The notes: generated by a model not told the origin, from the letters alone. 64,000 bases of DNA from Klebsiella aerogenes KCTC 2190 (GCF_000215745.1 NC_015663.1:4870780-4934779); one strand, 5' to 3'. Positions 33,535 to 43,886 are shown, numbered from the stretch's first letter. A program made the numbers and translations.

Positions 33535-33621
33535 AAAAATCCCGACTCGCAGGAGTCGGGATCAAACTTGCTAATGCAAGAAGCACTTGAAAATTCGTTA
33601 CACCGGGAAATCCGATGCATG
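33535..33621 (-). ncRNA. dsrA: DsrA regulatory small RNA
   Basis: About 87 nt on the minus strand. It aligns with E. coli DsrA throughout: the 5' ATTTCCCGGTGTAACGAATT region that opens the rpoS leader, the central AAGTGCTTCTTGCATTAGC region that pairs with hns, and the terminator ATCCCGACTC / GAGTCGGGAT followed by seven T. A GATAAT -10 (33633-33628) places the start near 33621, with TTGTCA upstream at a short 15-bp spacing. Hfq-dependent activator of RpoS and repressor of H-NS. It ends 3' to the convergent yodD gene. Confidence 0.93.
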
Positions 33622-33703
33622 GAAGACATTATCCTCAATTATTTTGCATGACAAGAAGTATTCATGATGAGAATTATTGAGAAATGCGGCTTATATGTAC
33701 AAC

Positions 33704-33832
33704 CTATTTAATAACCCAGGCGCGACAAGGCTTGCCTGTTATCGTTCTTTTACGAACGGTATGCTTGCGCCATGCATTTTTTAAGAATTTTCCCATACCG
33801 AAGAGCAACAACGCGGCAATAAAGGTGAGCAT
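33704..33832 (-). CDS. Small hypothetical membrane protein downstream of dgcQ
   Basis: A 42-residue frame too short for usual ORF calling: it starts MLTFIAALLLFGMGKFLKNA, i.e. one hydrophobic helix followed by a strongly basic tail (RKHTVRKRTITGK). The stop is at 33704. A GTG at 33838 would add two residues. It lies 17 bp after the dgcQ stop on the same strand, so it may be co-transcribed. The ribosome-binding site is poor (GAGG abuts the ATG), which lowers confidence. I do not recognise the sequence. Confidence 0.4.
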   Translation of the reverse strand: MLTFIAALLLFGMGKFLKNAWRKHTVRKRTITGKPCRAWVIK

Positions 33833-33849
33833 CCTCACATTACCAGGCC

Positions 33850-35517
33850 CTACCCAGCCGAACAAACCCGATTACGTCCATTCTGCTTTGCCAGATACAG
33901 GCGATGATCGGCAATCGACTGCAGCTCCTCAAAGTTAAACTCATCTGATGTCTCGCTACTACTTATCCCCAGTGAGGCGCTGATCCGCAAACTAACGCTA
34001 TTGTGCAACAATATCTCCCGGCTATGGATACGCAGACGAATACGCTCAGCAATCGCACGCGCTTGCGGCAGTTGGGTATTGGGTAGAACGATACAGAACT
34101 CTTCACCACCAACGCGTCCGGCAATATCCTGCTCGCGAATCTGTCCCATAATAGTACTGCCAACCAACGTCAAAACACGGTCCCCTGCCTGGTGACCATG
34201 TTTATCATTGATGCCTTTAAAATAATCCAGATCCAGCTGTATGACGGATATCGGTTGATTATTCCGCCGGCAGCTTCGGGCCGCCGCGATCGCCCGTTCA
34301 AACAGAGCGCCGCGATTTAGCAGCCGCGTTAATGCGTCATGCCAGGCCTGCCACTCAAGGGACGCCTGCAACACGCTCATGTTGATGACCATACGGCGAA
34401 TAACCCCCCACGACACAATCAACATGAGGGTAAACATTAACCACATCAGGGTCAGTGCGATGGAAATGGTCCCGAAATCACCACGCACTCCTTCCTTCAA
34501 AGTATGAATATGCAACAGTACGCCGTCAAAGTTGCGGATCTTTTCCCAACTGATATAGCGAGTTAACTGACGTATGCCGCCATGGTTATCATTGGTCAAC
34601 GCATAACGAAGTTGTTCTTGTTCCTTTGGCGAGAGCGGCGTCAGGACATCATCCGGCGCCGAAGAGGCGAGCAAATTGAGCTGCTTGTCATACAGTTGAT
34701 ACTCGCCCATTTGCCCTCCTTTTACCGCACTGACCAGAAAATTCTGCAGGTCGCGGATGGAAAAATCCATCGCCAGCACCCCCAGCCAGTAGTGCTCATA
34801 ATCAAGAGGAATCGAGGCCGTAACCACCTGCGGTTGCGTATACCCGTCTTCTTGTTGAGTCGTTTGCCAGAGGATCCCTCGCCCTGGATTATCACGCTGG
34901 GTTTGCCGCATAAACCATGCTGACCCCGTATCTCGCGAGAACTGCGCCAGCACCTGGCTGGAACTGCGCGGGGCATCGGTTGTGGTATAAAACCCGCTGC
35001 GAGAAACGTAGGACATGCGCTCGCTGAAAATTCTGTTGTTATTGGTCAAACGCAGAAGATAGCCCAGCTCAAGGGTAGCCATCAGTTCATTGCTGGCCTG
35101 AGGATTATTACGCGACAACAGATCATCAGCGTCGACAAAAGAATCTGAAACGCCGTATACCGTCAGAGTACGCCGGTTGTTTAGCTCGACTGACCAGATG
35201 GGATCATGACGTTTACTGATGTACTCCTGTTCGGCCCGGCGCAGAATGGCGAAATCCAGCGGATTCTCCAGTGCTGATTGCATGCTGTTGCGAAAAAAGA
35301 GCAGACGATTGAGATTAAATTGCAACAGCCCATCCATTTCATGGGCCACGTTCTCAAGATTATTACGTTGGTTGGCGACGTAGGCTTCTTCCAGTACGCG
35401 GATTTCTCGCCAGATGAGCAACGTTGAAAAGAACAGCACCACGATGAAACAGATATTGACCACTCGCCCCGGATTGAAGAGGCGATGAAACTTTTTTGGC
35501 CAGAGCGGCTTATCCAT
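33850..35517 (-). CDS. dgcQ: Membrane diguanylate cyclase DgcQ (YedQ)
   Basis: Makes cyclic di-GMP; in E. coli linked to cellulose control. In the 555 residues there is a membrane helix at about 20-38, a large periplasmic CHASE7-type sensor domain to about residue 355, a second helix pair near 358-382 and a GGEEF domain with DALTRLLNRGALFE, DLDYFKGINDKHGH and the active-site motif GRVGGEEF, then ISASLGIS. The intact GGEEF sequence predicts an active enzyme. Located between dsrA/yodD and yodC as in E. coli, although yedP is missing. Confidence 0.95.
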   Translation of the reverse strand: MDKPLWPKKFHRLFNPGRVVNICFIVVLFFSTLLIWREIRVLEEAYVANQRNNLENVAHEMDGLLQFNLNRLLFFRNSMQSALENPLDFAILRRAEQEYISKRHDPIWSVELNNRRTLTVYGVSDSFVDADDLLSRNNPQASNELMATLELGYLLRLTNNNRIFSERMSYVSRSGFYTTTDAPRSSSQVLAQFSRDTGSAWFMRQTQRDNPGRGILWQTTQQEDGYTQPQVVTASIPLDYEHYWLGVLAMDFSIRDLQNFLVSAVKGGQMGEYQLYDKQLNLLASSAPDDVLTPLSPKEQEQLRYALTNDNHGGIRQLTRYISWEKIRNFDGVLLHIHTLKEGVRGDFGTISIALTLMWLMFTLMLIVSWGVIRRMVINMSVLQASLEWQAWHDALTRLLNRGALFERAIAAARSCRRNNQPISVIQLDLDYFKGINDKHGHQAGDRVLTLVGSTIMGQIREQDIAGRVGGEEFCIVLPNTQLPQARAIAERIRLRIHSREILLHNSVSLRISASLGISSSETSDEFNFEELQSIADHRLYLAKQNGRNRVCSAG

Positions 35518-35584
35518 TATTTACTCGCAGTACGGTCAAAGAAACCAACAACATCAACGCTCCTTGTCCGAACGTAATCAATAT

Positions 35585-35610
35585 TAAAAGCGCCCGCACC
35601 AGCGGGCGCT
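35585..35610 (-). terminator. Terminator after yodC
   Basis: AGCGCCCGC (35589-35597) / GCGGGCGCT (35602-35610) with an ACCA loop, followed on the minus strand by TTTAAT, ends yodC transcription. Confidence 0.75.
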
Positions 35611-35616
35611 GCACAT

Positions 35617-35796
35617 CTAATTATGCTGCGAATGTTGCCCTTCGCCGCGGACCAACTCATCTTCACGGAAGGCTTCACGCTGTACGACCTGTCCGTCATA
35701 CCACCGGCACTCGACCATATCGTCGGCAATGCCGGTGACCACCATCCGCGGCCCGCCGTTTTTTCGTCTGACTTCATCACTGACCAACAAGACCAT
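35617..35796 (-). CDS. yodC: YodC, DUF2158 family small protein
   Basis: A 59-residue protein. The translated frame begins MVLLVSDEVRRKNGGPRMVV and continues with VECRWYDG and VQREAFREDELV, matching E. coli YodC, a member of the DUF2158 family. GGAGG precedes the ATG at 35796 and a terminator follows the stop. The GGPRM, CRWYDG and F-E-L blocks are the family hallmarks. Function unknown. Longer frames overlapping on the same strand are shadows. Confidence 0.9.
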   Translation of the reverse strand: MVLLVSDEVRRKNGGPRMVVTGIADDMVECRWYDGQVVQREAFREDELVRGEGQHSQHN

Positions 35797-35872
35797 TTTT
35801 GCCTCCGGTATCAGGAAGAAACTGTTTCACCTTAGACGACCCCGGCCCATTTTGCGTAGCCGGCGCAGGGAT

Positions 35873-36784
35873 TTATTTCGCTTTACCGCGTAACGCGGTG
35901 ATAGCTTTAACGACACCAAAGACGATAGCGCCAATGATAAATCCTAGCACCAGATTAGCGGCCACAGGCAATGTGGATGCCAGCATTCCGCTTAGCCCAT
36001 GGGCAAAATTCTCGATGAAATGATGCAGCGGCGCTACGCCGTGAACCACGATACCGCCGCCAACCAGAAACATCGCCAGGGTACCGACGAAAGTCAGAAT
36101 TTTCATCAATCGCGGCGCGATGGCCAGGAGCGCTTTTCCAACCCACTGCGCCAGTGCGCTTTTCTTCTCCGCCAGCCAATATCCCATGTCATCGAGCTTA
36201 ACAATGACGCCCACCAGGCCATAAACCCCAACGGTCACGAGAATGGCGATGCCGGATAAAATCAGGATCTGATTAAGCAATGGCGCATCAGCTACAATAC
36301 CCAGGGTAATCGCGACGATTTCGGCTGAAAGGATAAAGTCGGTACGGATCGCCCCTTTTACTTTATCGCGCTCAAAGGCCTGCGGATCCTGGGCTGCAAG
36401 CGTTTCCAGCCGCTGCTGGCGCAATTTCGGATCCTCCTTATTCTTGCGCGCGTGCAGGTTATGCAGCACTTTTTCAAAGCCTTCAAAGCAGAGAAATGCG
36501 CCGCCCAGCATCAATAGCGGCGTAATGGCCCAGGGAATAAAGGCGCTGATGAGTAACGCCAGCGGCACCAGAATCACTTTATTCAGGAACGAGCCTTTTG
36601 CCACTCCCCATACCACCGGGAGCTCGCGGTTGGCTCTTACGCCTGTGACCTGCTGCGCATTGAGAGAAAGATCATCGCCCAGTACGCCAGCCGTTTTCTT
36701 GGCCGCCAGTTTTCCCATGACGGAGATATCGTCCAGCAGCGTGGCAATATCGTCCAATAAGGTTAAAAGACTACTTCCCGCCAA
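35873..36784 (-). CDS. yedI: YedI, DUF808 inner-membrane protein
   Basis: A 303-residue membrane protein, diagnostic from the N-terminal [20 protein letters not shown] and [12 protein letters not shown]. Several hydrophobic segments lie between residues 70-110, 150-200 and 225-300. No transport or enzyme role is established for DUF808. Divergent from yedA. Secure as YedI. Confidence 0.95.
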   Translation of the reverse strand: MAGSSLLTLLDDIATLLDDISVMGKLAAKKTAGVLGDDLSLNAQQVTGVRANRELPVVWGVAKGSFLNKVILVPLALLISAFIPWAITPLLMLGGAFLCFEGFEKVLHNLHARKNKEDPKLRQQRLETLAAQDPQAFERDKVKGAIRTDFILSAEIVAITLGIVADAPLLNQILILSGIAILVTVGVYGLVGVIVKLDDMGYWLAEKKSALAQWVGKALLAIAPRLMKILTFVGTLAMFLVGGGIVVHGVAPLHHFIENFAHGLSGMLASTLPVAANLVLGFIIGAIVFGVVKAITALRGKAK

Positions 36785-36967
36785 AATGTGCTTCCTTCAA
36801 TTTCTGTTTATGAAACATAGAGTATGAGGCAAAAGCGCCCTCTCGCCCAGAGATGTCATTAGTCAACAAAAATATAACAAAAAAAGCACATTGAAAGCGC
36901 TCGCCAGCACGTTAGTTTTCACGTTAACTATATGTTCCCTTTCTATCTCTTTTCGTCGCGAGGAAGT

Positions 36968-37879
36968 ATGTCTACCCGTCAGCTGTTACCCCTTATCGGC
37001 GCGCTGTTTGCGCTGTATATCATTTGGGGTTCAACCTATTTTGCTATCGCTATTGGCGTTGCCAGCTGGCCGCCGTTGATGATGGCCGGGATCCGCTTTC
37101 TCTCTGCCGGCGGCGTGTTGCTTATCTATTTACTGGCCACCGGCCATAAACTCCCGGCCCGCCGGCCGCTACTTAATGCGGCCCTGATAGGCATCCTGTT
37201 GCTTGCCGTCGGCAATGGCTTCGTCACCCTTGCAGAACATCAGCATGTACCATCAGGCATCGCAGCGGTGATGGTCGCCACCGTACCGCTGTTTACGCTC
37301 TGTTTCAGCCGTTTTTTTGGCATTGCCACGCGCAAGCTGGAATGGTTCGGTATCGCGATTGGCCTGGCGGGAATAGTGATGCTCAATAGCGGCGGCAACC
37401 TCAGCGGCAACCCCTGGGGCGCATTGCTGATTCTAATCGGTTCCCTGAGCTGGGCGTTTGGCTCGGTTTACGGTTCCCGTATTGAATTACCAACCGGGAT
37501 GATGGCGGGCGCGATTGAAATGCTGGCGGCAGGGATAGTGCTTTCCGCGGCATCCTGGTTCTCAGGCGAAAAACTCGCTCAAATGCCCTCCTGGTCTGGA
37601 ATATTTGCCGTTGCGTATCTGGCCATTTTTGGCTCGCTTATCGCCATCAATGCCTATATGTATTTGATACGTAACGTAACGCCGGCGGTTGCTACCAGCT
37701 ATGCCTATGTCAATCCGGTTGTCGCCGTGCTGCTGGGGACCGGATTTGGCGGCGAAAGTCTCTCATTTATCGAATGGCTGGCGCTGGCGGTGATTATTTT
37801 CGCGGTCGTGTTGGTGACGCTGGGTAAATATCTCTTCCCTGCCCGCTCCACCGTTACGCCTTGTCAATCGGATCGATAA
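36968..37879 (+). CDS. yedA: YedA, EamA/DMT-family transporter
   Basis: A 303-residue ten-helix drug/metabolite transporter with two EamA repeats (about 10-135 and 150-285). The family start IGALFALYIIWGSTYFAI is present. The ATG at 36968 follows CGAGGAAG; an in-frame ATG 36 bp upstream lacks a ribosome-binding site. Substrate not established; E. coli yedA belongs to the PhoB or stress literature without a clear role. Its 3' end overlaps the convergent vsr gene by 26 bp. Confidence 0.93.
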   Translation: MSTRQLLPLIGALFALYIIWGSTYFAIAIGVASWPPLMMAGIRFLSAGGVLLIYLLATGHKLPARRPLLNAALIGILLLAVGNGFVTLAEHQHVPSGIAAVMVATVPLFTLCFSRFFGIATRKLEWFGIAIGLAGIVMLNSGGNLSGNPWGALLILIGSLSWAFGSVYGSRIELPTGMMAGAIEMLAAGIVLSAASWFSGEKLAQMPSWSGIFAVAYLAIFGSLIAINAYMYLIRNVTPAVATSYAYVNPVVAVLLGTGFGGESLSFIEWLALAVIIFAVVLVTLGKYLFPARSTVTPCQSDR

Positions 37880-38339
37880 AACCAATGCCCTGAGTGTCGA
37901 TCTGCGCGCAATTTCCACCGCCGCAGATCCACTCCTCCAGACGATCGCATAAAGCATCATCGCTTAATTTCTGCCGCCCGCGGAGCGCGCACTCCCAGAC
38001 AATAAGCACCCGCCAACCTTGTGCTAACAACATCGCCAGGTCGCGGCGATCGCGCTGCACGTTAGCGCCAATCTTTTTCAGCCAGAAATCGGTACGGGTC
38101 GCCGGTACTTTAAACAGATAACAGTGATGATGATGCCAAAAGCAGCCATGGGTGAAAATAACGCAGCGGTAGTCAGACAGCAGAAAATCAGGCCGCCCCG
38201 GTAGCGATGCCTCCTGAACGCGAAAAGTGAATCCGGCCTGCGTTAGCAGCGCCGCCAGCCGCTTCTCAATTGCCGTATCGCGGGTCGCGATAGCGCGCAT
38301 ATTTTTACTACGTGTGGCCTTATCATGAACGTCCGCCAT
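37854..38339 (-). CDS. vsr: Very-short-patch repair endonuclease Vsr
   Basis: Nicks T:G mismatches produced by deamination of Dcm-methylated cytosine. The 161 residues begin [20 protein letters not shown], and the PD-(D/E)xK-like core is in [20 protein letters not shown], with the zinc/active-site [10 protein letters not shown]. The start at 38339 overlaps the dcm stop by 17 bp, the arrangement conserved in E. coli. Secure. Confidence 0.96.
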   Translation of the reverse strand: MADVHDKATRSKNMRAIATRDTAIEKRLAALLTQAGFTFRVQEASLPGRPDFLLSDYRCVIFTHGCFWHHHHCYLFKVPATRTDFWLKKIGANVQRDRRDLAMLLAQGWRVLIVWECALRGRQKLSDDALCDRLEEWICGGGNCAQIDTQGIGFIDPIDKA

Positions 38340-39744
38340 CGCTATCTCCTGCAACGCGCCGCTTTACCGCCTCGGAAATTCGCGGCGCCAGCAGCTTCGC
38401 TACCGCGGCAAACACCGGAACAATCACCGAGTTGCCGAACTGGCGATAGGCCTGGGTATCGGAAACCGGAATACGAAAACGGTATTCTCCCGGGGCTTCG
38501 AACCCCATCAACCGTGCGCATTCACGCGGCGTTAAACGCCGCGGGCGGCGCTGTTGATTTTGTGGATCGTCAAAGTGCTTTTCGCCCAATGGCTTATCCC
38601 AACCTCGATCGACCAGAATCTCAGCGCCATCTTTGTAGTAGCGCGCCGAAAGCGTTCGCGCAACGCTGCCTGGATTGGTCGGGTCGACCAGACCGTAGCC
38701 AAAACCGTTGCCACGCGCCTGGTGTTTACGCGCGTAACGGTAGAGGTACTTCCATAAAACCGGCGTCAGGATGAATTTAGCATCGACGGTGGGATCCAAT
38801 AACTCGCCAAAGGTCGGCCGCTGCGGCGGGTACAGGCTGGCGATATCGCGCAGCGTAAATCCTTCATGCAATTGTAAATCGCGACGGAAACCCACCAGCA
38901 CGATACGCTCACGGTGTTGGGGTAAGAAATGACGCCCATCGATCACTTTTGGATCATCGACGCCCGCATGATCGGCATCCGCCACCTCATAGCCTAGCTC
39001 ATCCAGCGTCTGCATGATAATACGGAAGGTTCTTCCTTGATCGTGGCTCTTCAGATTCTTGACGTTTTCCAGCACAAAGATCGGCGGACGGCGGGCGGCA
39101 ATAATTCTGACGACATCAAAAAACAGCGTTCCCTGAGTTTCACAGGCAAAACCATGAGCGCGCCCCATGGCATTTTTCTTGGATACTCCGGCGAGGGAAA
39201 AAGGCTGGCAGGGGAAGCCCGCGAGCAGTACATCATGTTGCGGGATCGCCTCACGGATAGACTTTGCCGCCTCTTCATCACTGATATCGGCGCGCTGGCT
39301 GAGAGTGATTTCGCGGATATCGGCGTTAAAGCTGTGCTCTTGCGGATCGCAATACCAGTTAGCTTTATAGGTACGTACGGCGTGTTTATTCCACTCGCTG
39401 GTAAATACGCACTGCCCACCAATAGCTTCAAAGCCGTGACGAATGCCGCCGATGCCGGCGAAGAGATCGATAAAACGAAAGGCATAGTCTGGATGATGGC
39501 GCGGCGGAGCCGGTAACAGGCTCGCCAGATGAGCGCACTCCGCGTTAGTCAATCTACTTGCCGCACGGCTCACCGTCGCCACCCGTTTGAGTATCGCCGG
39601 GCTCCAGTGCTGGTCGCCAACCGCGACCAGCTGTGCGACCAGGGTTTTGACATCATATATCGTCATCAGCTGGCGCAATAACGCCTGCGCGTGTTCCCCT
39701 GACGGTAAAGACAGGAGGTTTTCTTGGGATAAATTTTGCGGCAT
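38323..39744 (-). CDS. dcm: DNA-cytosine methyltransferase Dcm
   Basis: C5-cytosine methyltransferase of CCWGG. Motif I is [16 protein letters not shown] (about residues 85-100), motif IV with the catalytic Cys is [11 protein letters not shown], motif VI is FVLENVKNL, motif VIII is [11 protein letters not shown], and motif X is [11 protein letters not shown]. The ATG at 39744 follows GAGG and gives 473 residues, the E. coli length; the frame is open further upstream. Translationally coupled to vsr. Secure. Confidence 0.97.
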   Translation of the reverse strand: MPQNLSQENLLSLPSGEHAQALLRQLMTIYDVKTLVAQLVAVGDQHWSPAILKRVATVSRAASRLTNAECAHLASLLPAPPRHHPDYAFRFIDLFAGIGGIRHGFEAIGGQCVFTSEWNKHAVRTYKANWYCDPQEHSFNADIREITLSQRADISDEEAAKSIREAIPQHDVLLAGFPCQPFSLAGVSKKNAMGRAHGFACETQGTLFFDVVRIIAARRPPIFVLENVKNLKSHDQGRTFRIIMQTLDELGYEVADADHAGVDDPKVIDGRHFLPQHRERIVLVGFRRDLQLHEGFTLRDIASLYPPQRPTFGELLDPTVDAKFILTPVLWKYLYRYARKHQARGNGFGYGLVDPTNPGSVARTLSARYYKDGAEILVDRGWDKPLGEKHFDDPQNQQRRPRRLTPRECARLMGFEAPGEYRFRIPVSDTQAYRQFGNSVIVPVFAAVAKLLAPRISEAVKRRVAGDSDGGRS

Positions 39745-39801
39745 AACCTCAACCAGCACGGACAATTTTTGCAGAGAGTACCACAAATAGTCGCAACGGA
39801 T

Positions 39802-40497
39802 TTAAACCGCAGGCGCAAAGCGGCGCAAAACCGCTTCATCCAACGACAACGGGTCGCCACGCAGTTCGGCGCTCAGCTTCGCCATAAATTGCACCAGAAA
39901 TTGAGCGTTATGCGACGCCAAAGCTCTTCCCTGCTCCGTTTGCATGGTCTCAGGCAGACGGAGCAATTTGCTCTGGAAATGGTCGAGAGCATATTTCTTG
40001 TCATCAAGATCGCGCTGGTCAGCAAAGGGGTCGTTAGCATCAAACAAAATCGTGTTTAGCGCGCCGGAAACAGCAAAGACACGCGCCAGGCCAATTGCGC
40101 CTAAAGCTTCCAGACGATCTGCATCCTGGACAATTTTTGCCTCTACGCTTTGTGGCAGTATAGCCGCACTAAAGCTATGTGCTTCAATGGCATGCATAAC
40201 AGCAGGATAACGGTCGGCTGGAAAGTCGGGGAAAGCGCTTTGCAGGATAGACCGCGTTTTCTGCGCCGCCATCCGTGAAGAGTGATGACGTTGAGGATGG
40301 TTTTTAGCCAGGCTGACAATATCGTGAAAGTAGCAGGCCGTCAGGATAACCAACTCGTCAGCGCCACTCTCGCCGACCAGTTGCTGCGCGGTACTCCAGA
40401 CGCGGCGAAAGTGCGAAATGTCATGCGCCGCATCTTCCTGTGCATGATGCGTATTTAACCAGTTTTCAAATCGTTGTTGCCATTCAGCTAATAACAT
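39802..40497 (-). CDS. yedJ: YedJ, HD-domain phosphohydrolase
   Basis: A 231-residue HD-superfamily hydrolase. The metal ligands are [11 protein letters not shown] (first H/HD), YFHDIVSL, and the later H residues in AIEAHSFSA plus [15 protein letters not shown]. The start at 40497 ([10 protein letters not shown]) follows AGGAAA and agrees with E. coli YedJ; a longer frame to 40557 overlaps drpB and is not preferred. The physiological substrate is not established. Confidence 0.93.
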   Translation of the reverse strand: MLLAEWQQRFENWLNTHHAQEDAAHDISHFRRVWSTAQQLVGESGADELVILTACYFHDIVSLAKNHPQRHHSSRMAAQKTRSILQSAFPDFPADRYPAVMHAIEAHSFSAAILPQSVEAKIVQDADRLEALGAIGLARVFAVSGALNTILFDANDPFADQRDLDDKKYALDHFQSKLLRLPETMQTEQGRALASHNAQFLVQFMAKLSAELRGDPLSLDEAVLRRFAPAV

Positions 40498-40540
40498 GAG
40501 CGTTTCCTGATGCCTGGGACTAGCCACGAGCATAGCAACT

Positions 40541-40822
40541 TTAATCGCGCTGTTCATGTACCTGAATAGGGGGACGCGTGTACCAGGCTATCGCCCCAAG
40601 GATTAACCCCACTGCCCCCAGCACCAAAAAACCCAGCAGCGCGCCAATCCATTTGCCCGCCGTTGATCCCCATTCACCATCAATGCTGGCGCCGGGAACG
40701 CTTTGAATCCGCCCCACTATCCACCAGTACCGTACCATCGCCCACACAAAGTAAGCGCAAAAAGCGTAAAAAGCCCATAACGCCAGCTTTCCAACGGGCC
40801 CCCGTTTCGCTTTCGTGTCCAT
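40541..40822 (-). CDS. drpB: DrpB (YedR), small inner-membrane protein
   Basis: A 93-residue protein with [20 protein letters not shown] at its start and two membrane segments (about 10-32 and 60-82). Position beside yedJ and the porin matches E. coli yedR, now drpB, a non-essential cell-division-linked protein. The ATG at 40822 follows AGAAGGA; 40837 is an alternative. Assigned mainly on location and membrane pattern. Confidence 0.75.
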   Translation of the reverse strand: MDTKAKRGPVGKLALWAFYAFCAYFVWAMVRYWWIVGRIQSVPGASIDGEWGSTAGKWIGALLGFLVLGAVGLILGAIAWYTRPPIQVHEQRD

Positions 40823-41367
40823 TAAATCCTTCTCCATACATCAACCACAACGCATCATCGTCTACCACACATTTGTGACGCAAATCACATTATACAATTA
40901 TCGTGCTTATCTGGAAGCATAAGAAGGTACTGAACGCTTTTAGCCATCCACGGACGCAAGAGCGGTACTCCCCTATATATTACGGCTGTGTTCATGCTTT
41001 TAAATAAGACGATTTGCTGAAATTCAGCGATGTTCGTTATCAAACAAAATTATTTCAAATGATGACTTATCACTTTATAACCGATAATATTATTACGCCA
41101 TTTACAATACACATATCATTATTATAAAAAATTAAAAACCTTTACTATCAACAACCATAATAAGTCACTAATAAGCCACAAAAATATTCACCCCCCAAAG
41201 AATAGAAAATACATATATTGAATATAAAATAAATATTTTGAAATATTTTAATATACTTTTATTACATTTTTTATTTAATTAAAAATGAACTTAAGCGGCT
41301 AGTATCGATTTGTCATTCCACAGGGAATTAGACAATTCATATTAATTATGATTAAAGGGAATACATA
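40823..41367. other. A+T-rich control region upstream of the porin gene
   Basis: About 545 bp with no gene, very A/T-rich from 41040 to 41300. This is the usual look of an H-NS-silenced porin promoter with OmpR-type sites, but I could not define individual boxes by eye. Confidence 0.4.
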
Positions 41368-42510
41368 ATGAAAAGAAAAGTATTGGCTATTATGCTGCCA
41401 GCGTTATTAGCAGCAGGCGCGGCGCACTCTGCGGAAATTTATAATAAAAACGGCAATAAACTGGACCTCTACGGAAAAGTTGACGGCCTGCACTATTTCA
41501 CTGACGATGCTTCTGAAGATGGCGACCAAACCTACGTACGTTTCGGCCTGAAAGGCGAAACGCAGATCAACGATCAGCTGACCGGCTACGGCCAGTGGGA
41601 ATACAATATTCAGGCTAACACCACTGAAGGTGAAGGCGCTAACTCCTGGACCCGTCTGGGTTTCGCGGGTCTGAAATTTGCTGATTACGGTTCACTGGAC
41701 TACGGCCGCAACTACGGCGTTATTTATGATGTTGAAGCCTGGACCGATGTGCTGCCGGAATTCGGCGGCGATACCTACACCCAGACTGACGTCTTCATGC
41801 TCGGCCGTACCAACGGCGTGGCGACCTACCGCAACAGCGATTTCTTCGGCCTGGTAGATGGTCTGAACTTTGCCCTGCAGTATCAGGGTAATAACGAAAA
41901 CGCGGGTTCTGGCGAAGGCACCAATAACGGTGGCGATCGTAAACTGGCGCGTGAAAATGGCGACGGCTTCGGTATCTCTACTTCCTACGATTTCGGTATG
42001 GGCATCAGCTTCGGCGCGGCATATGCTTCTTCCGATCGTACCAACAATCAAGTGGCTGCCTCTGCCAGCAGCGCATACGCCGGCGGCGATAAAGCCGATG
42101 CCTGGACCGTGGGCGCGAAATACGATGCTAACAACATCTACCTGGCAGCGATGTACGCGGAAACCCGCAACATGACCTCCTTCGGTAAATCCACCAGCTA
42201 TCTCGGCGGCGGTATTGCCAACAAGACGCAGAACTTCGAAGTCGTTGCCCAGTATCAGTTCGATGATTACGGTTTACCGCTGCGCCCATCCGTTGCATAT
42301 CTGCAGTCTAAAGGTAAAGACCTGTACAACAGCGGCGACAAAGACCTGGTTAAATACGTTGATGTGGGTATGACTTACTACTTCAACAAAAACATGTCCA
42401 CCTATGTTGATTACAAAATCAACCTGCTGGACGAAGATGACTACTTCTACCGCGCAAACGGCATCGCCACCGATGACGTTGTCGCGCTGGGTCTGGTCTA
42501 CCAGTTCTAA
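41368..42510 (+). CDS. General outer-membrane porin, OmpS/YedS type
   Basis: A trimeric 16-strand porin of the OmpC/OmpF family. It has a 21-residue signal peptide, the mature start [16 protein letters not shown], the L3 constriction-loop block [15 protein letters not shown], and the C-terminal strand ending LGLVYQF with the terminal Phe needed for assembly. 380 residues, intact. It occupies the position of the yedS pseudogene in E. coli and, as I recall, ompS1 of Salmonella, so it is probably a minor or quiescent porin rather than the main OmpC. A good AAAGGGA site precedes the ATG. Confidence 0.9.
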   Translation: MKRKVLAIMLPALLAAGAAHSAEIYNKNGNKLDLYGKVDGLHYFTDDASEDGDQTYVRFGLKGETQINDQLTGYGQWEYNIQANTTEGEGANSWTRLGFAGLKFADYGSLDYGRNYGVIYDVEAWTDVLPEFGGDTYTQTDVFMLGRTNGVATYRNSDFFGLVDGLNFALQYQGNNENAGSGEGTNNGGDRKLARENGDGFGISTSYDFGMGISFGAAYASSDRTNNQVAASASSAYAGGDKADAWTVGAKYDANNIYLAAMYAETRNMTSFGKSTSYLGGGIANKTQNFEVVAQYQFDDYGLPLRPSVAYLQSKGKDLYNSGDKDLVKYVDVGMTYYFNKNMSTYVDYKINLLDEDDYFYRANGIATDDVVALGLVYQF

Positions 42511-42525
42511 GATCCCCTCATGACC

Positions 42526-42551
42526 AAAGCCTGCCACGCGCAGGCTTTTTT
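42526..42551 (+). terminator. Terminator after the porin gene
   Basis: AAAGCCTG / CAGGCTTT with a 7-nt loop and a run of six T, 16 bp after the stop. Confidence 0.9.
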
Positions 42552-43039
42552 GCGCACAAAGCAGGAGCATCGCACTAAGGATGGTCAATACCTACCCCAT
42601 CATCCGAATAATGTAAGAGACCACGCGGAGTGCCACCACCACAAAAGTTTACGCGAAAGTGCGGGATTCGCGCCATTTTTCAGTGGTTCATCAAATGCTT
42701 TAACCCAATAATACAGCGCCCGATTTTGCCAGGCTCCTCAACGCTCGCTGCGTCAGTTTTAACATCTGGCTGGACCAGACCATTCTGTTAACAACTCAAC
42801 ACATACCGCGCTAACCTTTTGGCCTGTAACCCTACATTTTTGACCAATTGCATACACCTCGTTTGGACAGGTCATTAATGGTTACTCAGAACAAACTGAA
42901 ACCCTGAAAATCCAGAGACATTGCAAGTGATTTGATGGTAGGATAACCGCCGTTTTTCGGCTTGTTTTTGCTGAAAATAGTACAACCACATAAATGAAAA
43001 CGAACAAAACCTTCTCACTATTGGTTCTCGCTTACCAAG
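42552..43039. other. Non-coding region between the porin and the ops element
   Basis: About 490 bp without a convincing frame. It should hold the promoter of the polysaccharide operon. A weak candidate is TTGCTG (42968-42973), 17 bp, TAAATG (42991-42996), which would start transcription about 40 nt before the ops element. Confidence 0.35.
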
Positions 43040-43051
43040 GGCGGTAGCGTG
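43040..43051 (+). promoter_or_regulatory. ops element (RfaH recruitment site, JUMPstart core)
   Basis: GGCGGTAGCGTG is an exact ops sequence, where paused RNA polymerase recruits the antiterminator RfaH. Short arms TTGG / CCAA immediately upstream form the kind of hairpin seen in JUMPstart leaders, and CTTTTT follows. RfaH-dependent operons encode LPS core, O-antigen, capsule, toxins or conjugation genes. It is on the + strand ahead of the wzm-wzt-glycosyltransferase operon, matching direction. Confidence 0.9.
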
Positions 43052-43886
43052 CTTTTTTAGGCCTTAATCTCTTACTTAGCGCAGCATTTAGCCTAAAATT
43101 TAGGCAATTAATTCACGAAAACTTCAGTTACCACTTCCATTTCATCGAGAAATCTGATGTTTTTTTTCCTGAAGCGGTTACAGCGAAAAGAAAGAATGTT
43201 TATCTATCATTGGATATCCCATAAGCACACTGTAAGGCAGAAACACATTTAGTAATAAATAGTCAGAAAGAATGCCATGCAGGTTATAAAGGAGTAAAAG
43301 GCTCCGTTTACGATATGAAAATCTCCAGGCGAAAGTTCAACCTATCTTGTCTGGGGAATCATTCGGCGAGGGGTGTTTTCCCTATCGCTACTCCCTCCTT
43401 TATATCGATAACGTCTCCGTTCCACCGGCTTATATTGAAAAGAAAGTTAAATCATGATGTCAAAAAAGTTAATTAATAGTCTACGTAGCTTCTCATAATT
43501 ACTCTATAGCTTAGTTTAGCTCACGACTCTCGCGGGAGCATGGAGAGCTTAATTTCAGGGGTAACTGAATAAGGTGCGGTAACACAATACAAATGTTTTC
43601 AGCAGGCCAACAATGAACGAGCTCAGCACAGTGTGCTGCTCATTTCACTAACTCGACATCTCCGGTGCTACATCAGCACACCGGTTATCCTACGGATAGG
43701 GTTCTTGTCGCGTATTTTATGTATAGTTTTCTGCATCAGGCTTCTTTCGACATGGAGTATTGGTGCTATGATCGGTTTCGCTTAGTTCGGTTGGAGATTG
43801 TGATCTTTCATGATTGGTCCGATCGTGCAAACCAAGTTGAGTTCTATCAAGTGATCTACAATTATGCGCAGCTATTTAGGTGTTAA
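43052..43886 (+). other. Long leader between ops and wzm
   Basis: About 835 bp on the + strand without a recognisable gene. A CAGCAC / GTGCTG hairpin lies at 43624-43638. Its composition is A+T-rich and the reading frames are short and unlike any family I know. It may be a decayed gene, a true long leader, or the site of an earlier insertion. Wzm has its own ribosome-binding site (AGGTG) at the end of it. Confidence 0.5.

Noticed and set aside
35517..35780. An 87-residue frame on the minus strand at yodC
   Set aside because: It is a shadow of yodC in another frame; the real 59-residue YodC frame at 35617-35796 matches a known family.
41368..42510. Naming the porin ompC (OmpK36)
   Set aside because: Its position next to drpB/yedJ corresponds to yedS/ompS1, and ompC normally lies near rcsDB, so a main-porin name would be misleading.
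43665..43886. A 73-residue frame ending exactly before the wzm ATG
   Set aside because: The sequence resembles no family, has an odd aromatic-rich composition and poor start context; wzm has its own ribosome-binding site, so coupling is not needed.
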